64,000 nt of DNA from Populus alba (lineage: Eukaryota; Streptophyta; Magnoliopsida; Malpighiales; Salicaceae), in contig NC_133301.1 in NCBI RefSeq assembly GCF_005239225.2, positions 9,486,318 through 9,550,317 of the forward strand, given 5' to 3'. Below, in pieces: positions 33,931 to 44,800 of this stretch. Every line of letters starts with the position of its first letter. The stretch's first letter is position 1. A model generated the notes under the pieces. That model was given only the letters and a program-made list of their open reading frames with translations. It was not told where the DNA came from and searched no databases. Position numbers and translations under genes: made by a program.

Positions 33931-35304
33931 GATCACATCCAGTTCAAACTGGATAGCTTGCAAACGGGAGGGCATTTTATCTTGTATTTAAATCTCATGT
34001 AATTTGTATCTCTTGTAACAAATAGATAAGCACTTTCTCTTCTTTCTTGTAACGACTTTGGTTATATATAAAGCAGAACATGCATGTCTCTGGTGTGTGT
34101 TTTCAGAGTTCTTTCATATTGCAGGGTACTTGACTTTCGAATTCTTAGCACTAGATAGTTTGACAACAACTAATCGTGTGCGTTTTTGACAAAATTTAAA
34201 AATGAAAAAAAAAATCAATTATACAGAAAAATAACAACATAATATATCACAAATTGAGATTGAAGGATAAAATTAAAAATAACACAAAATTTCACAAAAC
34301 GACCAAAAAAAAAAAAACAAAATCAAAAAAATAAATAATGAATTTGACATCTCAATAAATTAGACGACAACTTTGAAATTTTGCATAACCAACACGATTT
34401 TCAAGAGGAGAAAAGAGTAAAGTGGGATGAGAAAAAAAAAGTCACCAACATCACACCGCCACCCTAATAATACCACTTGTCGTTCTTAAAGGAAGAGTAT
34501 ATTTCAGTGCTTCCAATGACACCACAAAAGCTAGTGTTTGGTCGTTGAGAGATGCCACCTGAATGGAGCTAGCGTCACCCATACGCTAGCACAAGCATTA
34601 CACAAGGCAAGCTGTTTTTTGTTTTTAAATAATATTTTATATTTTTTTAAAATACCAAATTTTTCTTTAACTAACCTAATAATAACAAAAAAAAAAAAAC
34701 TAGTGTGAAAATACTAAAAAGCGCTTGAACATCAATTTATAATTTTTTACATATAAAAAAATATTTTAATTATTTCACTATGATTTCAAAATGCAAAAAA
34801 CACTTATTAATTTGACTCGATAATAATAAATGAAACTTGTGAAAATATCTTAAATAACTGGTTCAAATTCTTTTAGGAGAAAAGCAAAATTATCATTACT
34901 TTGTTTCAATAAGTAGTACATATTAATCTTCATGAACAATGTTTTTCCAAACAGTAATAGATTTGGTTGATGACCACAAGATGCGATTATTTTGTTTTGG
35001 AAACTGAATAAACTATATATTTTATTTATTTATCAGCCTCTATAAACTAATAATTAATTATTATATTATTTTGCATGCATGCATAAAGAAATACCCGAGT
35101 AAATCGGCATAGACATGACATTCGAAGCCCATAGAATTCAACAAGGAAGAGGACATGTAAGGACTCATGATTAATATTCTTGTGAAAGTTGGGATTTATG
35201 AAAAGATCTTTCTTTGTGATAGATATGTGATTTAAAAAAATATATTTAAAAAAAGTTATAAATTATATTATATTTTAATTAAAATTTTAAAAGAATTTTT
35301 AGTA

Positions 35305-35338
<34 letters not shown>

Positions 35339-35365
35339 AATAAATATTAATTAACTAAATACTTT
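33931..35365. other. Intergenic DNA downstream of ankyrin gene A
   Basis: 33931-34080 is probably the gene's 3' UTR (AATTTGTATCTCTTGTAACA and similar). The remainder is AT-rich with A-runs and a (TA)n tract at about 35309-35326. No ORF. Confidence 0.6.
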
Positions 35366-35386
35366 CACTACCAGAAATTCACTTAA
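35366..35386 (+). repeat. CACTA terminal inverted repeat (5' end)
   Basis: Begins CACTACCAGAAATTC. Exact match, in reverse complement, to 10827-10847. Preceded by TTT (35363-35365), which would be the target duplication, but no second copy can be identified. Confidence 0.9.
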
Positions 35387-35461
35387 TAGCAACAGAATCA
35401 CCGACATAATATTTATGTCAGTAATTTGAGGTCGAAATTACCGACGGAACTTTTTAAGTCT

Positions 35462-35528
35462 GTAATTCAGTCGGTAACTACCGACGGACAGACGAATTCT
35501 GTCTGTCGGTAGTTACCGACTGAATTAC
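35462..35528. repeat. 31-bp inverted repeat in the CACTA subterminal region
   Basis: Left arm 35462-35492 and right arm 35498-35528 are reverse complements with one mismatch, around a 5-bp loop (CGAAT). The arms contain CAGTCGGTAACTACCGAC. It corresponds to the 20-bp inverted repeat at 10697-10749 of element 1. Confidence 0.9.
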
Positions 35529-35959
35529 GGACGAGAAGTTCAGAATTAAGAAAAAAAGGCACGTCGCTGACGTGGAGGTTTTGGCGAGTGATTTTTTCCG
35601 ACAAAATCACCGACGGATTCAAAACGGGAGACCTGTACAGTGACGTGACGGGTTCACCATCAAAAATACCGATGGAATCACCGAGGGATTTGAAATGGCA
35701 GATCCGTACGGGTGACGTGACCTGTTCATTGTTAAAATGTCGAAGTTTGATGGTATTGTAGAGTGGTAATTTCCGTAAATTTATATATATTAATTTGTAT
35801 GGACGTTGATAAATGATAGTGAATATTTAATATTTATGAGAAGTTTTGATTGGTTTGTTGGATAATCTCGAGGTAAAGTAATATTTTTGCAAGTTTATTT
35901 ACCTAACTTAGTTAATAATATAGATGTCATCATATTTTTATAGAGGTTCGATATAAGTC

Positions 35960-38112
35960 ATGGATGATCGTTCATGGATGTATCGAGATTCACCCCAAGG
36001 ATTGCAGATGATGGATTATTGTAATGGGGTTCAGGGTTTTATTAATTTCAAAACATCTATTCCCAGAAATTTTACTGGAGGCGGTATTAGGTGTTCATGC
36101 AGGAAGTGTCAAAATAAAAAGTATTTGCATCCAGATGTTGTAATGATGCATCTTCTACACAAAGGGTTTATGGAGAATTACCAGTGTTGGTATGCACATG
36201 GAGAAGTATTTGTTAGTAAGAGGAGAATGGGAGAAACGGTGGTTAGGTCAACTTCTAGTGTTAGCAACGTGCATGAAGCGGCAAATAACAACACTAATCC
36301 TTACAGAAAATATGGTTATGGATGCAATGAGAATGAATGAAGGTAATGTCAGTCAATGTCTAATCGTAGAAGAAGAACCTAATGTAGATGGAGCTAGGTT
36401 TTTTAATTTTTTGAAAGATTCTGACAAACCATTATGGGATGGTTGCACAAACCACAGTAAATTATCGGCCGTAGCACAGGTGTTCACCATCAAGTCAGAG
36501 TGTGGGTTGAGTGAGGTCGGGTATGGAAAAATTATTGATTGGGAAATAAGCATTTTACCTTAAGGGAACAAGCTGAAAGAGAACTTCTATGCTGCGAAGT
36601 CCATGATGAAACCCCTCGGTTTAGGATACCAGAAAATTGACATGTGCCCTAACTTCTGCATGTTATACTACCTTGAAAATGCTGAGATGACCGAGTGCAT
36701 GATATGCGAGCATTCCCGTTACAAACCCAAAACTAGCAGGGAAAAGACTCTAGTGGCATATAAAAACTTAGATACTTCCCGATCACACCTAGACTGCAGA
36801 GGTTATTTATGTCATCAAGGACTACTGAGCACATGACATGGCATCAAGCACATGATGCGGTTGATGGTGTGATGGTGCATCCTTCTGACAGCGAAGTGTG
36901 GAAACGCTTTAACATTGTGCATCCTCACTTTTCAGTTGAATCAAAGAATGTGCGTCTTGGGTTGTGTACAGACGGATTCAACCCGTTTGGGTCATTTGTT
37001 GCTCCCTATTCTTGTTGGCCGATCATACTCACAGTTTATAACTTGCCACCGGGAATGTGTATGAGGCCGAAGTTCATGTTTTTATCTATTGTCATACCCG
37101 GTCTAAGCAACCTGGGGCGGAATATAGATGTTTGTCTTCGACCGTTGATTAATAAGTTGACGCAGTTGTGGTCCTCCGTAGGTCTGACTTATGATATATC
37201 AAAGGAACAAAATTTCCTTATGAGGGCGACTTTAATGTGGACTATCAATGATTTTCCAGCTTATGGAATGCTTTCTGGTTGGAGCACGCATGGGAAACTC
37301 GCATGTCTATATTGCATGGAAAACAACAAGGCATTCACGTTAGCAAACGGAGGAAAAGCTTCTTTTTTTACTGTTACTGTCGCTTCTTGCCACTTAATCA
37401 CAGGTACAGAAAGAACAAAAAAGATTTTTTTGTTAGCAGAGTTGAAAAAGATGTTGCATCCCCGCTTCTTTCTGGTGAAGAATTGCATAATATTGTATCA
37501 GAGTACAGTGACATTGTGTTTGGCCTTCAATTAGGTAAGCAAAACTTTCCTGGTTTTGGTTTGACCTATAATTGGGTAAAGCGAAGTATCTTTTAGGAGC
37601 TTCCTTATTGGAAGACCAATCTACTCCACCATAACCTTGACGTCATGCACATCGAAAAGAACGTGTTTGAGAACATTTTCAACACCGTCATGGATGTGAA
37701 GAGGAAGACAAAGGACAACATCAAGGATAGATTGGATATATAGCTTTGTACTGTAACCGTAAAAATATGGAGTTGGTTTATGATGAGTCGGTCACAAAAC
37801 CAATAGCAAGCTTCGTGTTAGAGAAAAACGCACAACTGCTAGTCTACAAATGGCTTAAGAGCCTGCATTTTCCAGATGGACATGCATCAAACATATCAAG
37901 GTTGGTTAATATAGAGGACTGCAGATTGTATGGAATGAAGAGTCATGACTGCCACGTGTTTATGCAAACACTCATCTCATTAACTTTTCGTGATTTGTTG
38001 CCAAAGGGAATATGGGATGCATTGGCGAAGATTAGTCATTTCTTCAGAGATAGATGCTCTAGCAAGTTGAATGTTCAGCACATTGAGAGGCTTCAAACGA
38101 ATATCATCGAGA
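35960..38112 (+). pseudogene. TNP2-type transposase remnant of CACTA element 2
   Basis: Starts MDDRSWMYRDSPQGLQMMDY, parallel to the start at 9650. The Transpos_assoc cysteine cluster (CSCRKCQNKKYLH) is followed by Transposase_21 pieces (LCTDGFNPFGSF, NIDVCLRPLINKL) and the start of DUF4218 (HDCHVFMQTLISL, RDRCSSKLNVQHIERLQ). Frame breaks include a shift near 36310, TAA at about 36561, a shift near 36800, a poly-T slip near 37370, TAG near 37595 and TAG near 37741. It lacks the solo LTR carried by element 1 and so shows the empty site at about 37370-37400. Confidence 0.87.
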
Positions 38113-38187
38113 CATTTCGCAAAATGGTAAGATTTTCGGTTTCACAAACTTTCTTTCTTTTAAGTCTTGGCATGTGACTAACATCAC
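38113..38187 (+). other. Ankyrin-gene exon 3/intron 3 fragment joined to CACTA element 2
   Basis: About 75 bp (CATTTCGCAAAATGGTAAGA...GTGACTAACATCAC) match ankyrin gene A at 32191-32265 and gene B at about 63383-63460: the last codons of exon 3, its splice donor and the intron start. The TNP2 homology ends exactly where this begins, with a CA shared at the junction. The match ends at 38187. Confidence 0.85.
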
Positions 38188-38331
38188 CAAATTTTAAAAA
38201 TAAATAAATAACATTATTTTAATATGTTTTAAAATAAAAAATATTAAAAAAAAACCAATACTACACTCTCAAACACATAAATAAAGAGATCGGGTCTCAG
38301 TCGAGTTTGACCGGGTGGCCCGAGTCCAGGT
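38188..38331. other. Repeat-like spacer before the solo LTR
   Basis: AT-rich to 38290, then a GC-richer segment with CTCAGTCGAG and GACCGGGTGGCCCGAGTC that continues on the far side of the solo LTR at 40068 (GACCCGGCGAGTCGACC...). Together these form an older repeat into which the LTR was inserted. Confidence 0.5.
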
Positions 38332-38997
38332 TGATTAGTACTTAAAAGTGCATGTTTATCAAGGTTTTATATCATCATTTTGCACTTGAAGTATCAATAA
38401 CTCCTTAACTAAAGCATGTTTTATAATAACAAGTTTGATATTATAAGATATCTTAATTTATGGTAAATACTCATCTTATATGCAGGCCTATCACATAAAT
38501 AAAAGGATTGATTGATGAGTTTAAGTATTGAAAGTGAAAGGACAAAGAGATGGCCAAACTTAGAAAAGAGATGTCGGTGCAGCCCAAACCGGAACATTGC
38601 TCGGTAATTGGATCATATCTGGAGCTCTAGATCTCGGATTTAGGTCCATTTTATATGGATGGAAAGGTAAGACAAAGGCCTACAACTTTCATGAGGAGCC
38701 CAAGATTTAAAAAGGTCGTTTTGAAGTCCAAATTGAAGGAACAACGAAGAAGTCCGAAGCTGTCCTGCAGCCCAAACACTATTTAGTGTTCAGCCCATAT
38801 CTTGAGTTCTAGAAGTCCAAATGACCTCATCTTTTTTTTGTTGGAAAGCTGAGACAATTTCCTAGAACATTCTTGAGGATTCTGGGCAAATTATGATGTT
38901 AGCAATGACGTCTTGATCAGACAAGAAGATAAGGATTGTTATCAAGTCAAGATATGGCTACCCACTCAGTCAACAAATCAATAGTTCCAAATTTTGG

Positions 38998-39008
38998 CCT
39001 ATAAAAGG
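38998..39008 (+). promoter_or_regulatory. TATA-like box of the solo LTR
   Basis: CCTATAAAAGG lies about 670 bp into the LTR, a plausible U3 promoter position, in the orientation inferred for the LTR. Activity unknown. Confidence 0.5.
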
Positions 39009-39737
39009 AGGCACTTACCATGTATTGAGGCATCTTGGTGTTCAGATCAAGATCATGCTCTTGCTTTCTCTCTATGTATTGCTTATGTCTTGCTTTCATT
39101 AATATCAAGTTTATGCACTTCATTTCCTTTCTTTTACTTAGTTAACTTCTTTCTCATTTATGTTCTTATCTTGTTTATTTATGTTTCTTTCTTTCATTAT
39201 GTCTAGCTAAGTTAATTATGTCAAGGTGAAAAGGGTACACTAATGGTGTAAGAATAAGTATAATATAAACTTAACATGGACCTTAACGTTGGATACTAAC
39301 ATGTTTTATATTTGTTATCTTGTTCACTTTTAATACTTTGCTTGTTAAATGGTTAATCTAGATTTATGTTGTGTAACACTTGGTACAACAAATACTTGGT
39401 ACTTTCATAGCCCATACTGTATGGTATAACCGACACCTGAGCTATGAAAGGGACTTGATTTGTTGTTAACATAAGTTATAATCATGAATGCCTGCCAACA
39501 TTTACAAGTATTAGCTTTATTCAAATAAGATAACTAATGTAATCATGTTAACAATTTATAATCTGATTGGAACCTCCTTTATGTGTGGTTTCCAATTGAG
39601 TAATAAGAGTTTTATATTATACTTGTTTGAAGTACCATTAGTGGATCCTCTAACCTTGACATTTGTTTTTATCATTGTTTAATCCTTACGTTAATCTTTC
39701 ATCTCAAAGTTCTCATTAATTTCTTCATCTTCTGCTT

Positions 39738-39752
39738 TTATTATTGTTATTA

Positions 39753-39796
<44 letters not shown>
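39738..39796. repeat. (TTA)n microsatellite
   Basis: TTATTATTG repeats grade into an uninterrupted ATT/TTA run, inside the solo LTR. Confidence 0.9.
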
Positions 39797-40067
39797 TACA
39801 TTCTGTAATATATCCTCTTGATCTTTTCATAAACTTAGTATATAGGCTGGAAACCTGTGACCCGATCTTTTGGATCATTCTCAGGTGTAACAACGCCACG
39901 TACTGAGTGTTATTGTTGTTATTGTTATTGTTGTTGTTGTTTTGTTGTCTTGTTATTTATAATTTATACAATTAACCTCTCTGTGGTTCGACCCCGGTCT
40001 TGCCGGGTTATTTATTACTTCGACACTCCTGCACTTGGGAAAAGACATCAAGCTTTTGGTCGTGTCA

Positions 40068-40773
40068 CAGGTCGACCCGGCGAGTCGACCAGGTTTCACC
40101 AAGCCAACTCCTAAACAGGTTTTTGCCTTCACCCGGACCGGTCTCAAGCCCGGATTGGCTGGGTTCCGGGTCAACTCACCGAGCCGGTCCAAATTTTTAA
40201 AACTGTGTTAGAAACAATTGGAGCCTAATATTTTAATTTTTTTTTTTGGGATCATAATAATATAATCATGGGCACTTCTCGAAACATGACAGATACATTC
40301 AACCGTTTTTCCATCAAATATTATCACTTCTTGCTCCTATGATAAATATTTATATGTTTTTAGTATTGTGATGGAAATTATTTTTAAAAATATGTTTTAT
40401 AAAAAATTATTAAAAAATTATTAATTTAATATATTTTTTAAATAAAATATACTTTTAAAAATGATATAAAATTAAAAATTATAACAATCTCAAACATTCA
40501 CCTCTCGTTTTGTACTGCATTGTACTTTTTATGAAGACTACAACATTTTGTCAAGATTTCCACTTTACACTGACTTGCTTGGCATCATCAACATCCTCAC
40601 TCATTTGTTTATTTTTTAGATAATGTTTTAGATTTTAATTTAAAAAAATAAGTTGTTTTTTAAAAAATAGAGTCACTTGTGATTAATTGAATTTAAATAT
40701 ATGTTTAATAAAAATTATAGCTAAAGTTTATGTGTAGCAAAAACACATATATAAATGATTTAGATATTTAGGA
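40068..40773. other. Repeat flank and AT-rich intergenic DNA
   Basis: 40068-40200 continues the GC-rich older repeat interrupted by the solo LTR. From 40200 the DNA is AT-rich with no ORF or motif. Confidence 0.5.
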
Positions 40774-41293
40774 TGTGTTTGTTTTTCACTGGCTTTTTTG
40801 TTTGCGGTGAAATAAACACGGCACAGTGTTTGGTAATTAACAAACCAAACTATGTTTTGTAATGCGAGACTCACTAAAAAATTGAGTTTGAAACATAATT
40901 TTTTATGTAGCAGTTTTTACATGATTTTTTAATTAAATTTTATAAAACCCTATTTGTTTTTTGCGTTTTAAAAGCGCATTTAAAAAAAATATATTTTTTT
41001 TTCCTTACTTCAAATTGATATATTTTTTTGTTTTCAAATCAGCGCTGATATCAAAAATAATTTTTTTAAAAAAAAAATTATTTTGATGCATTTTCAAGTA
41101 AAAAACACTTTAAAAAACAACGGCAACCACACTTCAACCAAATATTTTATACATTATTTTTATTACACATAAACTTCAACTATAATTTTTACTAAGTACG
41201 TATTTAAATTCAACTACTCATATTTAACCACACTTTTTCTAAACTTATTTTTTTAAAATCAAAACCACAAAACCTATTTAAAAAACAAACACA
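40774..41293. mobile_element. 520-bp MITE-like element with 13-bp terminal inverted repeats
   Basis: TGTGTTTGTTTTT (40774-40786) is the exact reverse complement of AAAAACAAACACA (41281-41293). The interior is AT-rich and non-coding, with GCGCTGATATCAAAAATAAT. A related interior occurs at about 55065-55270 without clear ends. No target duplication is convincing, so the superfamily is unknown. Confidence 0.45.
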
Positions 41294-41693
41294 CTATTAT
41301 TAAAATTCAGTCCCTGTATGTAAAGATCGGAGACAGGACCGAGGAGAGATAGGCGAGGAGAGAAACTTTCCTCTAGATCCTGACAATGCAACCTGCTATA
41401 ATGGTGTCCATTGTCCCCTTCTTCCTTAAAAGGCCATTTTGTTGATGGTGATTACAGCACCCTAGAAGGACAAAGAAAAAGAGATCAAGGCCAGGAAAAA
41501 TAATTAGGTTTCTTTTATTTGATTTGATTTTTTTTTTTTTTTAGTTTCTGATATGAATGAAGATGCACTTTAAGGCCTTAAAACAATTTATGCATGTCTT
41601 TAGAATGATTTTATTGTGTTTACAAGCTAGCAATGGAGAAATAAGGTTTGAGAGGCCTAATCAGATGGCCTCTCAGGCCTCAATGCAGCTCGC
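41294..41693. other. Intergenic DNA
   Basis: No gene. It ends at the CTCGC target site (41689-41693) of copia 3. Confidence 0.55.
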
Positions 41694-41838
41694 AGTTGAG
41701 AATAATTAGGAGGCTTAACCTAATAGGTTAGCCAACCCTTTCTATATATATGAGTAGGGCAATATACAATAGTAAAGGTGGAGATTACCACATAAGAATA
41801 TGCCTACAATATTTCCTATATAATTACATTCTATAATA
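41694..41838 (-). repeat. Copia 3 3' LTR
   Basis: 145 bp, AGTTGAGAATAATT...TCTATAATA in plus orientation. A GAGGGGGCG-type PPT lies inside it. Confidence 0.93.
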
Positions 41839-44800
41839 CGCCCCCTCAAGCTGAGGGTGGAGGATCAACCCGAAGCTTGAATCTAAAAGCAGTAAATCAA
41901 GCAGCAGGAAGTGGCTTAGTGAAGACATCGGCAAGTTGATCCTGAGAGGAAATAAAACGAATCTGAATCTCCTTCTTCGCAACTCTATCTTGGACAAAAT
42001 GATAATCAATCTCAATATGTTTTGTGCGAGCATGAAATATAGGGTTTGCGGACAAATACGTGGCACCAAGGTTGTCACACTAGATAATAGGGGCAGAAGG
42101 AGTGGGAATCTGAAGATCCGTTAACAAGTACTGAAGCCAGATAACTTCAGTCGTGCCATCGGCTAAGGCTTTGTACTCAGCTTCCATCGAAGAACGAGCA
42201 ACAATGCGTTGCTTACTCGATTTCCACGAAATTGGCGTCTGACCAAAGAACACAAGATAACCACCTGTAGACTTTCTATCCTCAATACTACCTGCCCAAT
42301 CTACATCTGTAAAACCGTGTAAAGCAACAGAAGAGCTGCGAGTAATATGTAAACCATGTGATGCCATACCACGGAGATAACGCAAGATGCGTTTCACGGC
42401 AGCCCAATGGGATTCTGTAGGAGCATGCATAAATTGACAGACCCGGTTAACAGCAAAGCAAATATCCGGGCGTGTGAAAGTGAGATATTGGAGAGCACCA
42501 ACAAGTTGCCGAAAACGAGTAGCGTCAGAAAACAATGGATCCGGCATAATGGTGGCTTTGGATGCCGAAATAGGAGTATCAACTGGTTTACAGGATAACA
42601 TAACAGCTCGTGTGAGGATATCAAGTGTATACTTATGTTGACAAAGCATAAGTCACAGACCAGTACACTGCACTTCAATACCCAAGAAATAATGAACATC
42701 ACCCAAATCCCGAAGTTTAAATTCTGAGCTCAGTAGCTGAATGAGTCGTTGTAGCAGAGTTCCATTATTACCCGTAAGCAGAATATCATCAACATAAACC
42801 AAAAGATAACAAATATCACTACCAACCGAGAAGATAAACAATGAGGTATCCACTTTAGAAGCACGAAAACCAATGGATAATAGAAAGTCATTCAGACGAG
42901 TGTACCAAGCCCGCGGAGCCTGTTTTAACCCATATAGAGATTTATGCAATCGACATACATGACCTGGGAGTGCAGAATCAACAAAACCTAGAGGTTGTTT
43001 TATGTAAACCTCTTCATCAAGGACTCTATTTAGAAATGCATTATGAATGTCAAGCTGATGAATTTTCCAACCACTCGAAACTACAATGGAGAACACTAAG
43101 CGTATTGTTGCCTGTTTGATAACAGGACTAAAAGTTTCTGAGTAATCAATACCTTCTTGCTGAGTGAAGCCCCTAGCAACCAGGTGCGCCTTATACCCTC
43201 TCAATGCTACCATCAGATCTGCGTTTAATTTTGTAGATCCATCGGCTACCAACAACATTCATAGATAGATGAAACGGCACTAAAGTCCATGTTCGGTTTG
43301 CGCGTAAGGCCTGAATTTTCTCTCGCATAGCATTATGCCATGCCTCATATCTGTTAGCATCAGGAAAAATAAGTGGCTCATGCGAGGGAGGAGAAGTTAC
43401 CCGACTGAAGGAAGCAGCAGAGGTGGCTGCCGTGGTGGTGATCAGCGCTGTCTTGGGCTGTCTTGGACGAAGAACCATGGGATGTTTAGGAGCAGCTGGA
43501 CATGGAGTAGCAGCACCTGTACATGGAATGTGCTGAAGAGGATAAGAGGAGAGATCAACACAAAGTTGCAGACCAGGAGGTGAAACCGGGGAGGTGCTGG
43601 GATGTGCCGCTACTGAATCCTACAATTCAGAACCTGTTCCTGCACAATAATCATTGGAAAGACAAGCACGTGGTGATAGTATGGTTGTGTGGGGTGGTGA
43701 GGCAGGGTCGGCTGAATCAACGGGCAGGGGAGTAAGCTGGGGGGTTGCGGCAAGGGGCAAATGTGGGTTGTGTGTTTTGCTGAGTTGGGAAGGAAGAGTC
43801 TGAAAACAGGAAGGGGGTTGTAGTGATGGAAGATAGGTAGGTGGAGTGGGGGGAACCGGGGTGTTGTTACCTGTTCAGACTTTTTAAGAGGAAAGACACA
43901 TTCATGAAAACGAACATGACGGGAGACATAGACACAACCAGACTCTAAATCAAGACACCGATAACCAAGATGAGACAAGCTATAGCCTAAAAACACACAA
44001 GGAGAAGACCGAAAATCTAATTTATGAGCATGATATGGACGTAAAAATGAAAAAAAAAGACACCCAAATGTATGTAGAAAGTTATAATCAGGAGTGCGAT
44101 GAAACAGACACGCAAAAGGAGATTTATTTTGAACAACAGGAGTAGGCATGCGATTAATAAGATATACCGATGATTCCATAGCATAGTTCCAAAAACGCAA
44201 TGGGGCATGACACTAGCCTAAAAGGGTTAGGCCAGTTTCGACAATATGCCTATGACGATGTTCAACTGTGCCATTTTGTTCATGAGTATGAGGACAAATT
44301 AATCGATGATGAATACCAATTGTTTGAAAGAATTTATTTAATTTGTGATATTCACCACCCCAATCAGTTTGAACAGATTTAATTTTAAGAGAAAACTGAC
44401 ACTCAACAAGTGTCTGAAAACGTTGAAACGTGGAAAATACATCAGATTTCGCAGCAAGCGGATAATACCAGATATATTTAGTGTGCACATCAACAAAGAT
44501 AACAAAATACCGAAAACCATCAGAAGAAAACATTGGAGCAGGGCCCCAAACATCACTAAAAATTAATTCAAGTGGGGTAGAAGTTTTGTGACCCGTCGGT
44601 CATAATGACAAACGAGATGACTTGCCTAATGGACATGCTTGAAATTGAGTAAAAGATCGTCTAGACGTACAAATAATTTTATTATCAGAAACTAACAAAT
44701 TTAGAATGCGAGGAGTTGGATGACCTAAACGACGATGCCACAAGTCGGCAGTCGCGGAAATGCAAGGAGACCAAAAAGCTTGAGGAACTGACGTAGCCGA

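Larger units (their letters stand above)
35366..38113 (+). mobile_element. CACTA element 2, 5' part only
   Basis: Starts CACTACCAGAAATTC at 35366, followed by CCGACGG subterminal motifs (35400-35720) and a decayed TNP2 gene in plus orientation. Its first 21 bp equal the terminus at 10847 in reverse complement, so it is the same family as element 1 in opposite orientation. The subterminal and leader region is shorter than in element 1 (about 590 bp against about 1.2 kb). Homology stops inside DUF4218 at about 38113, where ankyrin-gene sequence begins. The 3' half and the second gene are missing. Confidence 0.88.
38332..40067 (+). mobile_element. Solo LTR, Ty3/gypsy-type
   Basis: Begins TGATTAGTACTT and ends TGGTCGTGTCA, so TG...CA termini. 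It is flanked by CAGGT at 38327-38331 and 40068-40072 and is 1736 bp long. A TATA-like CCTATAAAAGG lies at 38998-39008. Near the 3' end, GTGGTTCGACCCCGGTCTTG resembles U5/R sequences of plant gypsy LTRs. There is no internal domain, so it is a solo LTR. A small hydrophobic frame at 38994-39206 overlaps the TATA region and is not a gene. Confidence 0.82.

Noticed and set aside
38994..39206. 70-codon hydrophobic frame that looks like a small membrane protein
   Set aside because: It overlaps the TATA-like region of a solo LTR. No conserved motif.
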